From: Kitasatospora sp. CB01950
GTDB taxonomy: Bacteria > Actinomycetota > Actinomycetes > Streptomycetales > Streptomycetaceae
Assembly: GCF_001905465.1 (NCBI RefSeq)
Contig: NZ_LISX01000002.1
Coordinates: forward strand, 371,425-435,424
Direction of reading: 5' to 3'
Length of the DNA: 64,000 bases
The notes beneath the pieces are model-generated. The model did not search any database. It saw nothing but the letters and a program-made list of their open reading frames with translations, and was not told the DNA's origin. This document shows positions 16,390 to 25,509 of this stretch, piece by piece. The position numbers and the translations under genes were made by a program. The first letter of the stretch is position 1; each line of letters begins with the position of its first letter.

Positions 16390-16923
16390 TCAGCCGGCCA
16401 GCCGGGCGGCCAGTGCGAGCACGGCCGGCGCGGACGTCTCGGGGCCGAACGCCCGGTCGCGCAGCCGCAGTCCGAGGACGCTCGCACCGAGCGCCTCGAC
16501 CAGCGGGCTGCCGACGGGCTCCCGGAGCACCGTCGCGAGCGCCCGCTCCAGTGCGCCCACCGCCTCGGCGACCAGCGCCGCGACGTCCGGATCGGTCGCC
16601 GCCTGCCCGACCGCCGCGGACAGCAGCAGCCCGCCCGACGTCCCGCCGTCGAACCCGGCCGCCGCCTGCGCGAGCGCCTCGGCCGGCCCGCTGGTGACGG
16701 TCAGCGCCGCCACGGTCGGCAGCACCTCGTCGTCCAAGTGGTGCCGCAGCGCGGCGAGATACAGCCCCCGCTTGCTGCCGAACACCTTGTACAGACTGCC
16801 CCGGTGCACCCCGAGGCCCTGCACCAGATCATCGACCGACGTCCCGTCGTACCCCCGCTCCGCGAACAGCGCAGCGGCAGCCCGAACGGCCTCGGCCTCG
16901 TCGAAGGCGCGTGGTCTTCCCAT
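16390..16923 (-). CDS. TetR-family transcriptional regulator
   Basis: 177 residues from ATG 16923 (MGRPRAFDEAEAV). The N-terminal helix-turn-helix is canonical: AAALFAERGYDGTSVDDLVQ then GVHRGSLYKVFGSKRGLYLA. The C-terminal ligand domain (TetR_C AefR-like, with GGTSGGLLLSAAVGQAATDP) is variable. It is divergent from the TesB gene, with about 170 bases between the starts, so it could control that gene or only itself. A ligand cannot be named. Confidence 0.88.
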   Translation of the reverse strand: MGRPRAFDEAEAVRAAAALFAERGYDGTSVDDLVQGLGVHRGSLYKVFGSKRGLYLAALRHHLDDEVLPTVAALTVTSGPAEALAQAAAGFDGGTSGGLLLSAAVGQAATDPDVAALVAEAVGALERALATVLREPVGSPLVEALGASVLGLRLRDRAFGPETSAPAVLALAARLAG

Positions 16924-17075
16924 GACCACGACCCTACGGATTCGAGAACGACCAGTCAAGAACGACCGTTCCAAAACCCCGTCGCCACACTCCCGGACGA
17001 TGCCCCGCCCGCCGCCGGCGCCGGTGGCGACCGCCGCCGACAGCCGACGTGACCCGTTCCACACCCGCCCGATAC

Positions 17076-17090
17076 TGCAACGTGTTCTAG
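17076..17090 (+). promoter_or_regulatory. KstR-like box overlapping the tesB promoter
   Basis: Read in reverse complement the site is CTAGAACACGTTGCA. Its core TAGAACACGTT matches the operator type of KstR, the TetR repressor of lipid and sterol degradation in mycobacteria and rhodococci. The box runs into a -10-like TAGCAT at 17088-17093, so a bound repressor would block transcription. The same 11-base core appears at 51338-51348. Confidence 0.45.
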
Positions 17091-17100
17091 CATGTGGCGC

Positions 17101-18030
17101 GTGACCGCATCCGCCTCCCTGCCGCCGACTACCGCCCCTGTCCTGCCCTCCTTCGGCGAGCTGCTCGCCATCGAGGAGCTGGACGAGAACCTGTTCCGTG
17201 GCGTCTGTCACGCGGGTGCGCCGCTGCGGGCGTTCGGCGGGCAGGTGGCGGCGCAGGCGCTGACCTCGGCGGGCCGGACGGTGCAGGAGGCCCGGCGGGT
17301 GCACAGCCTGCACGGCTACTTCCTGCGGCCGGGCGATCCGCGCCGGCCGATCGTCTACCAGGTGGATCGGGCCCGGGACGGGAATTCGTACGCGACCCGG
17401 CGGGTGACGGCGGTCCAGCGCGGCGAGGTGATCTTCACCATGTCGGCGTCGTTCAAGCGCCCGGAGTCCTCGGGCGACCGCCAGCGCACCATGCCGCCGG
17501 TGCCGGGCCCGGAGGAGCTGCCGGACCCGTACGTCGCCTGGCAGCGCGACGCCCCGGAGGAGTACCGGCAGTCGGCGATCTTCCGCGCCCTGCGGATGCG
17601 TTTCGTCCCGGCCGACGCCCCGGGCCTTCCGCCCGAACTGCCGGGCGTCCCGCAGCAGTTCGTCTGGCTGAGGACGGACGCCCGGCTGCCGGCGGACGAC
17701 CCGCTGCTGCAGGTGTGCGCGCTGACCTACCTCTCCGACCTGACGTTGGCCTCGACCACCGCGCTGCACCTTCAGCCGCACCGGGTGCACCGGGTGGCGG
17801 AGTCGCGGGTGGCGCTGGCCTCGCTGGACCACGCGATGTGGTTCCACCGCCCGTTCCGCGCCGACGAGTGGCTGCTGTTCGCGCAGCGCAGCCCGTCCGC
17901 GTCGGACGGCCGGGGGCTGGCGATGGGCGAGTTCTACGACCGGGACGGGGCGCTGGTGGCGTCGGCGGTGCAGGAGACGCTGCTGCGCGAGCTGCGGCCG
18001 AAACTGCCGGCCGCGCCGAAGTCGCCCTGA
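17101..18030 (+). CDS. tesB: Acyl-CoA thioesterase II (TesB)
   Basis: 309 residues from GTG 17101, three codons after an alternative ATG at 17092. The GTG is favoured because a TAGCAT hexamer lies exactly 7 nt before it and no ribosome binding site is seen, as for a leaderless mRNA. The double hot-dog fold is evident: FRGVCHAGAPLRAFGGQVAA, HSLHGYFLRPGDPRRPI and, in the second repeat, SLDHAMWFHRPFRADEWLLF with the catalytic Asp, and Thr/Gln-region ASAVQETLLREL. TesB enzymes release fatty acids from acyl-CoA and often help beta-oxidation of unusual acyl chains. A KstR-like box lies over the promoter and a KstR-like regulator gene follows. Confidence 0.92.
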   Translation: MTASASLPPTTAPVLPSFGELLAIEELDENLFRGVCHAGAPLRAFGGQVAAQALTSAGRTVQEARRVHSLHGYFLRPGDPRRPIVYQVDRARDGNSYATRRVTAVQRGEVIFTMSASFKRPESSGDRQRTMPPVPGPEELPDPYVAWQRDAPEEYRQSAIFRALRMRFVPADAPGLPPELPGVPQQFVWLRTDARLPADDPLLQVCALTYLSDLTLASTTALHLQPHRVHRVAESRVALASLDHAMWFHRPFRADEWLLFAQRSPSASDGRGLAMGEFYDRDGALVASAVQETLLRELRPKLPAAPKSP

Positions 18031-18110
18031 GCACACCGTTCGTGACCGTCACTGACCGGTGACCTGTCGCGTCATACCGCGGCGCGGGGCTGCCCCGTAT
18101 CATGGTTCGG

Positions 18111-18737
18111 GTGACCAAGGTTGACCTGTCACCTCGTCCGGTGGAGGCGATGTCCCCCCGTCAGCTCGAACGCCGCGGCTCCCTCCTGTCCGCCGCCCTG
18201 GCTCTGGTGACCGAGATCGGCGTGGAGCGGCTCCAGATGAAGCAGGTGTCGGAGCGTTCGGGAGTGGCCCTGGGTACCGCCTACCGGTACTTCTCCTCCA
18301 AGGATCATCTGCTGGCCGCGGCGATGGCGGACTGGCACCGACTGCTGCTCGCCGATCTGGTGGGCGAGGTGGGGGCGGGGCGCAGTGCCTCGCCGACCGA
18401 GCGGGCGGTGCGGTTCGTGCGCCGGGGCATGCGGGCGTACCAGCGGCAGCCCGAACTGGCCCGGCTGCGGGTGGCGGTGGCGACGTCCACCGACCCGTTC
18501 GCCAGCGAGGCCCTCCAGGGGCTGGCGCGGGCGGACCGGGCGGCGCTGGGCGCGGTGCTGCCGGAGGTGCCGTCGGCGTCCGGGGAGTTGGTGCGGCACA
18601 TGGTGGGGCACGCCTGGCAGGGCGAGTTGACGGCCTGGGTGACCGGCCGGTCCACCCTGGACGACGCCCGCACCCGGCTGGAGGAGATGGTCCGGCTGGT
18701 GCTGGGCCCGTACGAGCCGCCGGCGCCGATGCCCTGA
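18111..18737 (+). CDS. TetR-family regulator, KstR-like
   Basis: 208 residues from GTG 18111 (ATG 18102 is an alternative). TATCAT lies 7 nt before the GTG, suggesting a leaderless mRNA. The HTH reads LERLQMKQVSERSG-like VERLQMKQVSERSGVALGTA then YRYFSSKDHLLAAAM, very close in pattern to mycobacterial KstR. The C-terminal part keeps KstR-type landmarks (YQRQPELARLRVAVATSTDP, WQGELTAWVTGRSTLDDART). KstR represses lipid and sterol breakdown genes and is released by acyl-CoA-type ligands. Placed 80 bases after tesB, it is a good candidate for the repressor acting at the box at 17076-17090. Confidence 0.8.
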   Translation: MTKVDLSPRPVEAMSPRQLERRGSLLSAALALVTEIGVERLQMKQVSERSGVALGTAYRYFSSKDHLLAAAMADWHRLLLADLVGEVGAGRSASPTERAVRFVRRGMRAYQRQPELARLRVAVATSTDPFASEALQGLARADRAALGAVLPEVPSASGELVRHMVGHAWQGELTAWVTGRSTLDDARTRLEEMVRLVLGPYEPPAPMP

Positions 18738-18779
18738 CGCCCGGCCGGCTCTCGGCGTGCCGCCTACCCCGAAACCGGC

Positions 18780-18801
18780 AGGTGTGGACATAGTGCCTCA
18801 T

Positions 18802-18813
<12 letters not shown>
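18780..18813. promoter_or_regulatory. 13-bp perfect inverted repeat over the BCCT promoter and start codon
   Basis: AGGTGTGGACATA (18780-18792) and TATGTCCACACCT (18801-18813) are perfect inverted copies separated by 8 bases. The left arm runs into a -10-like CATAGT at 18789-18794 and the right arm contains the ATG at 18802. With transcription starting at or near the ATG the left arm would not be in the mRNA, so it is best read as a DNA operator for a dimeric repressor. Confidence 0.65.
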
Positions 18814-20439
<1,626 letters not shown>

Positions 20440-20750
20440 AACGGGCCCGCCGCCACGGCCCGCCCCGACGGGCCGGTCCCCGTGCGGCGACTGGGCGGGA
20501 CGGCAACTCGCCCGCCTTTGCCAAGAGTTCGTCATGGTCGAGGCCGCCCCGGGACGGTGGCAGGCTGATCCGGGTCGGTCTCCACGCCGCACGGCGGCCG
20601 GGCGGCCGTCATCCGCCCGCGCCCGCCGGGAGCCGCCCCGACGGCCCGTCACCACGCCGCACCCGTACGCGTCCCGCCCGAGGACGCGCCGCCGCCGGCA
20701 CGCGCCCCGCCCCCGCCCGAAAGCCCGTCCGCCCGAAAGCCCGTCCCCTC
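20440..20750. other. Gene-free interval with a 16-bp tandem duplication
   Basis: No convincing coding frame is present. CGCCCGAAAGCCCGTC is repeated in tandem at 20714-20729 and 20730-20745, immediately before the ATG at 20751. No clear terminator follows the BCCT gene. Confidence 0.6.
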
Positions 20751-21860
20751 ATGCGCCCGCTCTGCACCGCCCTCGACCGCGCCCTGCGGCGCCGTCTCGC
20801 CGCCGCCACCCTCGCCGCCTGCCTGCTGGGCGCGGTGCTGCCGGGGGCGGCGGGGGAGATCCGGCACTGCCGGGCGGCGGGGGTGACGGTGCCGATGCTG
20901 ATGCTGGTCGCGGCGATGTTCATCGGCGGGTTCGAGACCCGGGCGGCGGACGTCGGGCGGGCGCTGCTGCGGCCGGGGCTGCTGCTGACCGGCCTGGGGG
21001 TGGCGCTGGTGCTGCGGGCGGTGGTGCTGCTCGGCGCGGAGCGGGCCGCCGCCGGGTGCTGGCCGGACGCCCGGGAGGCGCGCTGGCTGGTGGTGGGGCT
21101 GGCGCTGACCGCCGCGATGCCGGTGGCCGGCGCCGCGCAGACCTGGGGCGCCCGGGTCGGCGGGGACGCGCCGCTGGGCCTCGGCCTGGTCCTCACCACG
21201 ACGCTGCTCAGCCCGCTCACCACCCCGCTCGGACTCGCCCTCGCCGAGGAACCGGAGAGCGGCGGCCCGCGCCGGGTGCTGGACACGCTCGCCCACTCCG
21301 ACGCCACCTGCCGGTTCATGGCGCTGTGGGTGGCGCTGCCCTGCCTGGCGGGCCTGCTGGCCCGCCGCGTCACCCGCCGCCCGCTGCGCGGCCGGCTGCG
21401 CGCCGCGCTGCTCCCCCGGCTCCGGCTGCTGGGCCTGCTGAACGCGCTCGCCCTGACGTACCTGAACGCGGCGGGCGTGGCCCGGGAGATCGTGCTGCGG
21501 CCCGAGCCGCGGCTGGTCGTGGTGGCCGCCGGGTGCGGGGCGCTGGTCTGCGCGGGGCCGTTCCTGGCGGGCTGGCTGGCCACCCGCCGCTCCCCCGCCG
21601 CGCCGGCCGCCCGCACCACGCTCACCCTCGCCTCCGGCCTGAACAACACCAGCGCGGCGGCCGCCCTGGCCGGCTCCCAGTTCGGCGGGCACCCGGCGGT
21701 GCTGCTGCCGATCTTCTTCTACGGCGCGGCCCAGCAGGTGCTGGCCTCGTTCCTGCCGCGTCTGCTGCGCACACCCACGACTGCCCGTCCGACCTGCGGC
21801 GATCCGGCGGTGAAGGTTCCGACGCCGAGATCCCTTCCGGATTTCACCCGCGTTTCGTGA
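20751..21860 (+). CDS. Membrane protein of the bile acid:Na+ symporter (BASS) type
   Basis: 369 residues from ATG 20751, with about nine to ten hydrophobic segments. The layout, including MLMLVAAMFIGGFETRAADV, LVVGLALTAAMPVAGAAQTW and TTLTLASGLNNTSAAAALAG, follows BASS/SBF-type transporters, where the two unwound crossing helices bind Na+ and an organic anion. The SGLNNTSAA stretch corresponds to the family's G-N-x-x-x-A crossing motif. The substrate cannot be predicted. The last 30 residues after the final helix are polar and irregular. There is no ribosome binding site in the tandem repeat before the start, so the start is uncertain. Confidence 0.7.
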   Translation: MRPLCTALDRALRRRLAAATLAACLLGAVLPGAAGEIRHCRAAGVTVPMLMLVAAMFIGGFETRAADVGRALLRPGLLLTGLGVALVLRAVVLLGAERAAAGCWPDAREARWLVVGLALTAAMPVAGAAQTWGARVGGDAPLGLGLVLTTTLLSPLTTPLGLALAEEPESGGPRRVLDTLAHSDATCRFMALWVALPCLAGLLARRVTRRPLRGRLRAALLPRLRLLGLLNALALTYLNAAGVAREIVLRPEPRLVVVAAGCGALVCAGPFLAGWLATRRSPAAPAARTTLTLASGLNNTSAAAALAGSQFGGHPAVLLPIFFYGAAQQVLASFLPRLLRTPTTARPTCGDPAVKVPTPRSLPDFTRVS

Positions 21861-21892
21861 CCGCGTAACGCCGCTCTGTCAGGCTCCCTGCC

Positions 21893-22057
21893 ATGAACGC
21901 CCGCACTGCCTCGGCCTTCCCGCTGCCCAAGCGGCACCGCCGACTGCTCGCCTGCGCCGCCGTCGCGGCCTCCGTCGTCCTCGGTTCGTTCGGCGTCGCC
22001 GCCACCGTGGAGACCGTCGGCCATCGGACGCCCGCGGTGAGCGCCGCGCAGCGCTGA
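21893..22057 (+). CDS. 54-residue membrane or secreted peptide
   Basis: A short frame from ATG 21893 to TGA 22057 encodes MNARTASAFPLPKRHRRLL, then a hydrophobic helix of about 20 residues (ACAAVAASVVLGSFGVAATV) and a short polar tail. It looks like a signal peptide or single-pass peptide. There is no ribosome binding site, but CAGGCT lies 7 nt before the ATG and GTGACC lies 17 bases before that, a plausible promoter for a leaderless mRNA. The sequence before the helix is basic, as expected for membrane insertion. Function unknown. Confidence 0.45.
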   Translation: MNARTASAFPLPKRHRRLLACAAVAASVVLGSFGVAATVETVGHRTPAVSAAQR

Positions 22058-22132
22058 CGCTGCTCCGAACGAGTGGTGGGCTCCCGGGCCGCATCCGATA
22101 CTGAGGGTGACCGGCCCGAAGGGAGCCCCGCC

Positions 22133-22345
22133 ATGGAGACCGGCACCGTCCGCTGGTTCGACACCCGCCACGCCTACGGCTACATCGCCCCGGACGACGG
22201 CGGCCCCGACGTCGCCGTCTACTACGACTCCGTCCTGGCCCCCGAGGACGACCGTTTCCTCCACCAGGGCCAGCGCGTCCAGTACGACAGCACCGTCCAG
22301 GAGTTCCGCCCGGTCGCCGAACACGTCCGCCCGCTCACGCTCTGA
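22133..22345 (+). CDS. Divergent cold-shock-domain protein
   Basis: 70 residues from ATG 22133 with GGGAG upstream. It aligns by eye with the five-stranded cold-shock fold: GTVRWFDTRHAYGYIAPDDG. RNP1 (usually KGFGFI) is HAYGYI, and RNP2 (usually VFVHF) is VAVYY, so the His and Phe that stack on RNA bases are changed. Length is as in CspA. It may bind nucleic acid with altered specificity or have another partner. It is monocistronic. Confidence 0.85.
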   Translation: METGTVRWFDTRHAYGYIAPDDGGPDVAVYYDSVLAPEDDRFLHQGQRVQYDSTVQEFRPVAEHVRPLTL

Positions 22346-22372
22346 CCGCGTGTCACCGCCGGGCGTCCGCGC

Positions 22373-23752
22373 TCACACCGCCTGGCGGTCCCTGCCCCGG
22401 GGGCGGGAGTGGCGGCCGGAGCCCGGGGCGGGCTGGAGTTCGGCGCGGGGGGCGTAGCGGGCGGCGGGGGCGCGCAGCAGCCAGTTCCGGCCGGCCGGGG
22501 CGGCGAGCCCCATGCGGTGGAGCAGGTCGAGCGCGTCGCGGCGGAACGCGGCGAGGTCGGCGAGGTAGCCGGCGTCCCATCCGGCGCTCATGCCGTAGTC
22601 GTCGGTGATGTCGCCGAGGGTGCCGTCGATGAGGGCGTCGGGGATCAGCACGGCGGGCGGGGCGCTCTCGGTGTCGACGGGGCGGAGGTCCTCGACCAGG
22701 CGTTCGGCGAGGAGCAGCGCGGCCTGGGCGAGGGTGCCGGTGCCGGGGAGGGCGAGGTCGGTGAGTTCGTCGGCGGGGTCGAGCAGGGCGATGCCTTCGG
22801 CGCGGATCTCGGCGGTGAGGCCGAGCACGTCGGCGAATCGTTCCGTCTCTGCGGGGGCGGCCTCGCGCAGGTGGTCGCGCTCGGCGGGCGCGAGGTCGTC
22901 GAGGAGCACCACGGGGGTTTCGGCGAGCAGCCGGCGGACGGTCGATTCGGGCCCGGCGGGCGGCAGTTCGGGTGCGGTGAGCAGGTCGGCGGCGAGTTCG
23001 GGGGTCGGCTGCCACCGGTCGAGCACGGCCCGTACGGCGTCGGGCACGGCGTCCGGCTGTGCGCCGCGGCCGATCTCGCCGAGCGCGCGGACGAGGGCGG
23101 CGTATCCGGCGGGGTCGAGGCCGGGCAGGCCGCGGCCGGGGAGGGCGGCCTTGTGCAGGCGGGCGTGGGCGGGGCCGAGGGTGAGCCGGTAGCCGAGCAG
23201 GGTGTGGAAGCGTTCGGCGAGGGTGGCGGCGTGACGGCGGATCAGCGGGAGGGACGCGCCGTGCGGGCCGTCGGCAGTGACCAGCGGGTGGGTGAGCAGC
23301 AGCCGGGCGGCGATGCGCAGTTCGGTGGTGGGGCGTTCGGGTTTGCGGTGCCGGCCGCCGCCGGTGGGGCGGGGGGCGGGCAGTGCGGGGCCTTCGCGCC
23401 GTATCCGGCGGTAGTCGAGGGGCCGGAACAGCGGGGAGGTGGTGTGGTGGACGCTCGGTCCGTGCCACCAGCTGGTGCCGGGTGCGGGTTCGGCCTGCTG
23501 GGGTGCGCCGCCGAGGTGTCGGGCGCCGTACGCGCCGAACACGGCGGAGGCCAGCAGGTCCGCCCCGGCCGGCTCGGCGGCGGCGAACCTCCCGGCCAAT
23601 TCCCGTACGGAATCGGCGAGTTCGCTTCCGGTACCGGCGTCCGCCGGGTACGGCCGGGTGGCGGCCGCGAGGCGTGTCGCCCCGCCCGTGCGTCCGATCC
23701 CCGTGCCGCCGGTGGCCGTTCGGGCGCCGGCGGCTGCTTCCTGCCGCTCCAT
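22373..23752 (-). CDS. DUF2398/TIGR02678-family protein (JetB-like), orphan
   Basis: 459 residues from ATG 23752. After a variable 140-residue N-terminus the chain follows the TIGR02678 pattern: LRIAARLLLTHPLVTADGPH, LIRRHAATLAERFHTLLGYR, LHKAALPGRG, then LTDLALPGTGTLAQAALLLA, GWDAGYLADLAAFRRDALDL and LLRAPAARYAPRAEL at the end. Members of this family are the KITE-like JetB subunit of one type of Wadjet SMC system, encoded with DUF2397 (JetA), an SMC (JetC) and DUF2399 (JetD). None of those partners is next to this gene: neighbours are a cold-shock protein and a hydroxylase. It may be a relic, or may act with partners elsewhere. Family assignment is from motif memory only. Confidence 0.6.
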   Translation of the reverse strand: MERQEAAAGARTATGGTGIGRTGGATRLAAATRPYPADAGTGSELADSVRELAGRFAAAEPAGADLLASAVFGAYGARHLGGAPQQAEPAPGTSWWHGPSVHHTTSPLFRPLDYRRIRREGPALPAPRPTGGGRHRKPERPTTELRIAARLLLTHPLVTADGPHGASLPLIRRHAATLAERFHTLLGYRLTLGPAHARLHKAALPGRGLPGLDPAGYAALVRALGEIGRGAQPDAVPDAVRAVLDRWQPTPELAADLLTAPELPPAGPESTVRRLLAETPVVLLDDLAPAERDHLREAAPAETERFADVLGLTAEIRAEGIALLDPADELTDLALPGTGTLAQAALLLAERLVEDLRPVDTESAPPAVLIPDALIDGTLGDITDDYGMSAGWDAGYLADLAAFRRDALDLLHRMGLAAPAGRNWLLRAPAARYAPRAELQPAPGSGRHSRPRGRDRQAV

Positions 23753-23841
23753 GTCGCCCCCAAGCCTAGACGCCGAACCGGACTGTACGCGCCGGTAACT
23801 ACCTCTTCCGCACGCCGCCCGGGTCCCTTATGGTTCCGGGC

Positions 23842-24717
23842 ATGCCTCACCTGCCCGATGTCGTGCTGTGGTCGATACCGGCCTTTGTGCTGCTCACCGT
23901 TCTGGAGATCGCCTCCTACCGGTTCCACCCCGACGACGACGAGCAGGGCTATGCCGCGAAGGACACCGCGGCCAGCCTGTCGATGGGTCTGGGGTCGCTG
24001 CTGTTCGACGCCGGGTGGAAGATCCCGATCGTGGCGATCTACTCGTTCCTGTACGAGTTGACGCCGCTTCGGGCGCCGGTGCTGTGGTGGACGGTGCCGC
24101 TGATGCTGCTCGCCTACGACTTCTTCTACTACTGGTCGCACCGCGGCCACCACGTGATCCGCGTGCTGTGGGCCTGCCACGTGGTGCACCACTCCAGCCG
24201 CCACTACAACCTGTCGACGGCGCTGCGCCAGCCCTGGACGTCCGTCACCGGCTGGGTGTTCTACGTGCCGATGATCCTGGCGGGCGTGCACCCGGCGGCG
24301 GTGGCGTTCTGCAGCTCGGTGAACCTGGTGTACCAGTTCTGGATCCACACCGAGCGGATCGGGAAGCTGCCCCGGCCGATCGAGTACCTGTTCAACACGC
24401 CGTCGCACCACCGGGTGCACCACGCCTCGCAGGGCGGCTACCTGGACCGCAACTTCGGCGGCGTCCTGATCGTCTTCGACCGCTGGTTCGGCTCCTTCGC
24501 GGCCGAGGCCGCGCAGCCGGTGTACGGACTGACCAAGAACATATCGACCTACAATCCGTTGAAGGTCGCCACCCACGAGTACGCGGCGATCGCCCGGGAC
24601 GTCGCGCGTGCCACCAGCTGGGGAGACCGGCTGCGCCACCTGGCGAAGGGCCCGGGCTGGCAGCCCGCGCCGCGTACCGAGACCCCTGCCGCCTCACCGG
24701 AGAGTGCCCCCGCATGA
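23842..24717 (+). CDS. Fatty acid hydroxylase superfamily protein, alkylglycerol monooxygenase-like
   Basis: 291 residues from ATG 23842; TATGGT lies 7 nt upstream with no ribosome binding site, which favours it over ATG 23830. Four to five membrane helices carry the di-iron histidines: SHRGHH (H100, H103, H104), CHVVHHSS (H113, H116, H117), H121, IHTE (H169) and PSHHRVHH (H189-H194). The surrounding text (HYNLSTALRQPW, YQFWIHTE, FNTPSHHRVHH, VYGLTKNISTYNPLKV and a closing KGPGW) is strikingly like animal alkylglycerol monooxygenase (TMEM195), more than sterol C5 or C4 desaturases. That enzyme cleaves the O-alkyl bond of ether glycerolipids using tetrahydrobiopterin. The stop overlaps the start of a lysoplasmalogenase gene, supporting a role in ether lipid breakdown (inference). 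Confidence 0.85.
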   Translation: MPHLPDVVLWSIPAFVLLTVLEIASYRFHPDDDEQGYAAKDTAASLSMGLGSLLFDAGWKIPIVAIYSFLYELTPLRAPVLWWTVPLMLLAYDFFYYWSHRGHHVIRVLWACHVVHHSSRHYNLSTALRQPWTSVTGWVFYVPMILAGVHPAAVAFCSSVNLVYQFWIHTERIGKLPRPIEYLFNTPSHHRVHHASQGGYLDRNFGGVLIVFDRWFGSFAAEAAQPVYGLTKNISTYNPLKVATHEYAAIARDVARATSWGDRLRHLAKGPGWQPAPRTETPAASPESAPA

Positions 24718-25403
24718 GCCCCGCCCGTGACCCGCGCACCGCGCGGGCCCTGCTGATCGCCTTCGCCGCCGCCTCGGCCGCGCACCTGCTGGGGATCGTC
24801 CTCCAGCTGCACCCGCTGCACTACGCCACCAAGCCGCTGCTGATGCCGCTGCTGGCCGCCTGGGTGTGGGCGTCGGCACGGCCCGCGACGCCCAAACTGC
24901 TGATCCCGGCGCTGCTGTTCGGCGCGGGCGGCGACATCCTGCTGGAGATCGGCGGCACCGGCGGGTTCCTGGCCGGCATGGGCTCGTTCGCGGTCGGCCA
25001 CGCCTGCTACGTGACGATGTTCGTGAAGCTCGGCGCGCTCGCCGACCGCCGCCGCACCGCGCTCCTCGCGGTCGGCTACGCGGTGGTCTGGGCGACGCTG
25101 ATCACCCTGCTGCTGCCCGACCTGGACGCCGGCATGCGGATCCCGATGGCCTGCTACAGCCTGCTGCTGGCCGCCACCGCGCTGACCTCGTCCCGGATCG
25201 ACTGGCGGGCGGGCGTGGGCGGTGCGCTGTTCCTGCTGTCCGACACGCTGATCGCCACCGACATCGCGCACTGGAAGCACCTGCCGATGCACAGCTTCCT
25301 GATCATGCTGACCTACCTCGTCGGCCAGTACCTGCTGACCATCGGCACCCTGCGGCGCACCGACTCCCCCGCCCCGCAGCCCGCCGTGGCGCCGGCGGTC
25401 TGA
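24714..25403 (+). CDS. YhhN-family lysoplasmalogenase
   Basis: 229 residues from ATG 24714, overlapping the previous stop as ATGA. Eight membrane segments and the family landmarks LLFGAGGDILLEI (Asp 74), GSFAVGHACYVTMF and LFLLSDTLIATD (Asp 177) identify the YhhN/TMEM86 family. The two Asp residues correspond to the catalytic pair that hydrates the vinyl ether of lysoplasmalogens, releasing a fatty aldehyde. Translational coupling to an alkylglycerol-monooxygenase-like gene is informative because both families act on ether-linked glycerolipids. The gene ends before a strong hairpin terminator. Confidence 0.88.
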   Translation: MSPARDPRTARALLIAFAAASAAHLLGIVLQLHPLHYATKPLLMPLLAAWVWASARPATPKLLIPALLFGAGGDILLEIGGTGGFLAGMGSFAVGHACYVTMFVKLGALADRRRTALLAVGYAVVWATLITLLLPDLDAGMRIPMACYSLLLAATALTSSRIDWRAGVGGALFLLSDTLIATDIAHWKHLPMHSFLIMLTYLVGQYLLTIGTLRRTDSPAPQPAVAPAV

Positions 25404-25415
25404 CGCACGCGGAAG

Positions 25416-25449
25416 AGGGCGGCCCCACCGTGACGGTGGGTGCCGCCCT
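25416..25449. terminator. Bidirectional hairpin terminator
   Basis: AGGGCGGC (25416-25423) pairs with GCCGCCCT (25442-25449), and inside it CACCG pairs with CGGTG around a TGA loop. It lies between the convergent lysoplasmalogenase gene and the secreted protein gene ending at 25510. Confidence 0.8.
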
Positions 25450-25509
25450 CCGTGCTCTCCGGGGGACGCGGAGCCTGCCGGGTACGGTGGGCGCGTACCG
25501 GCGGGCCGC

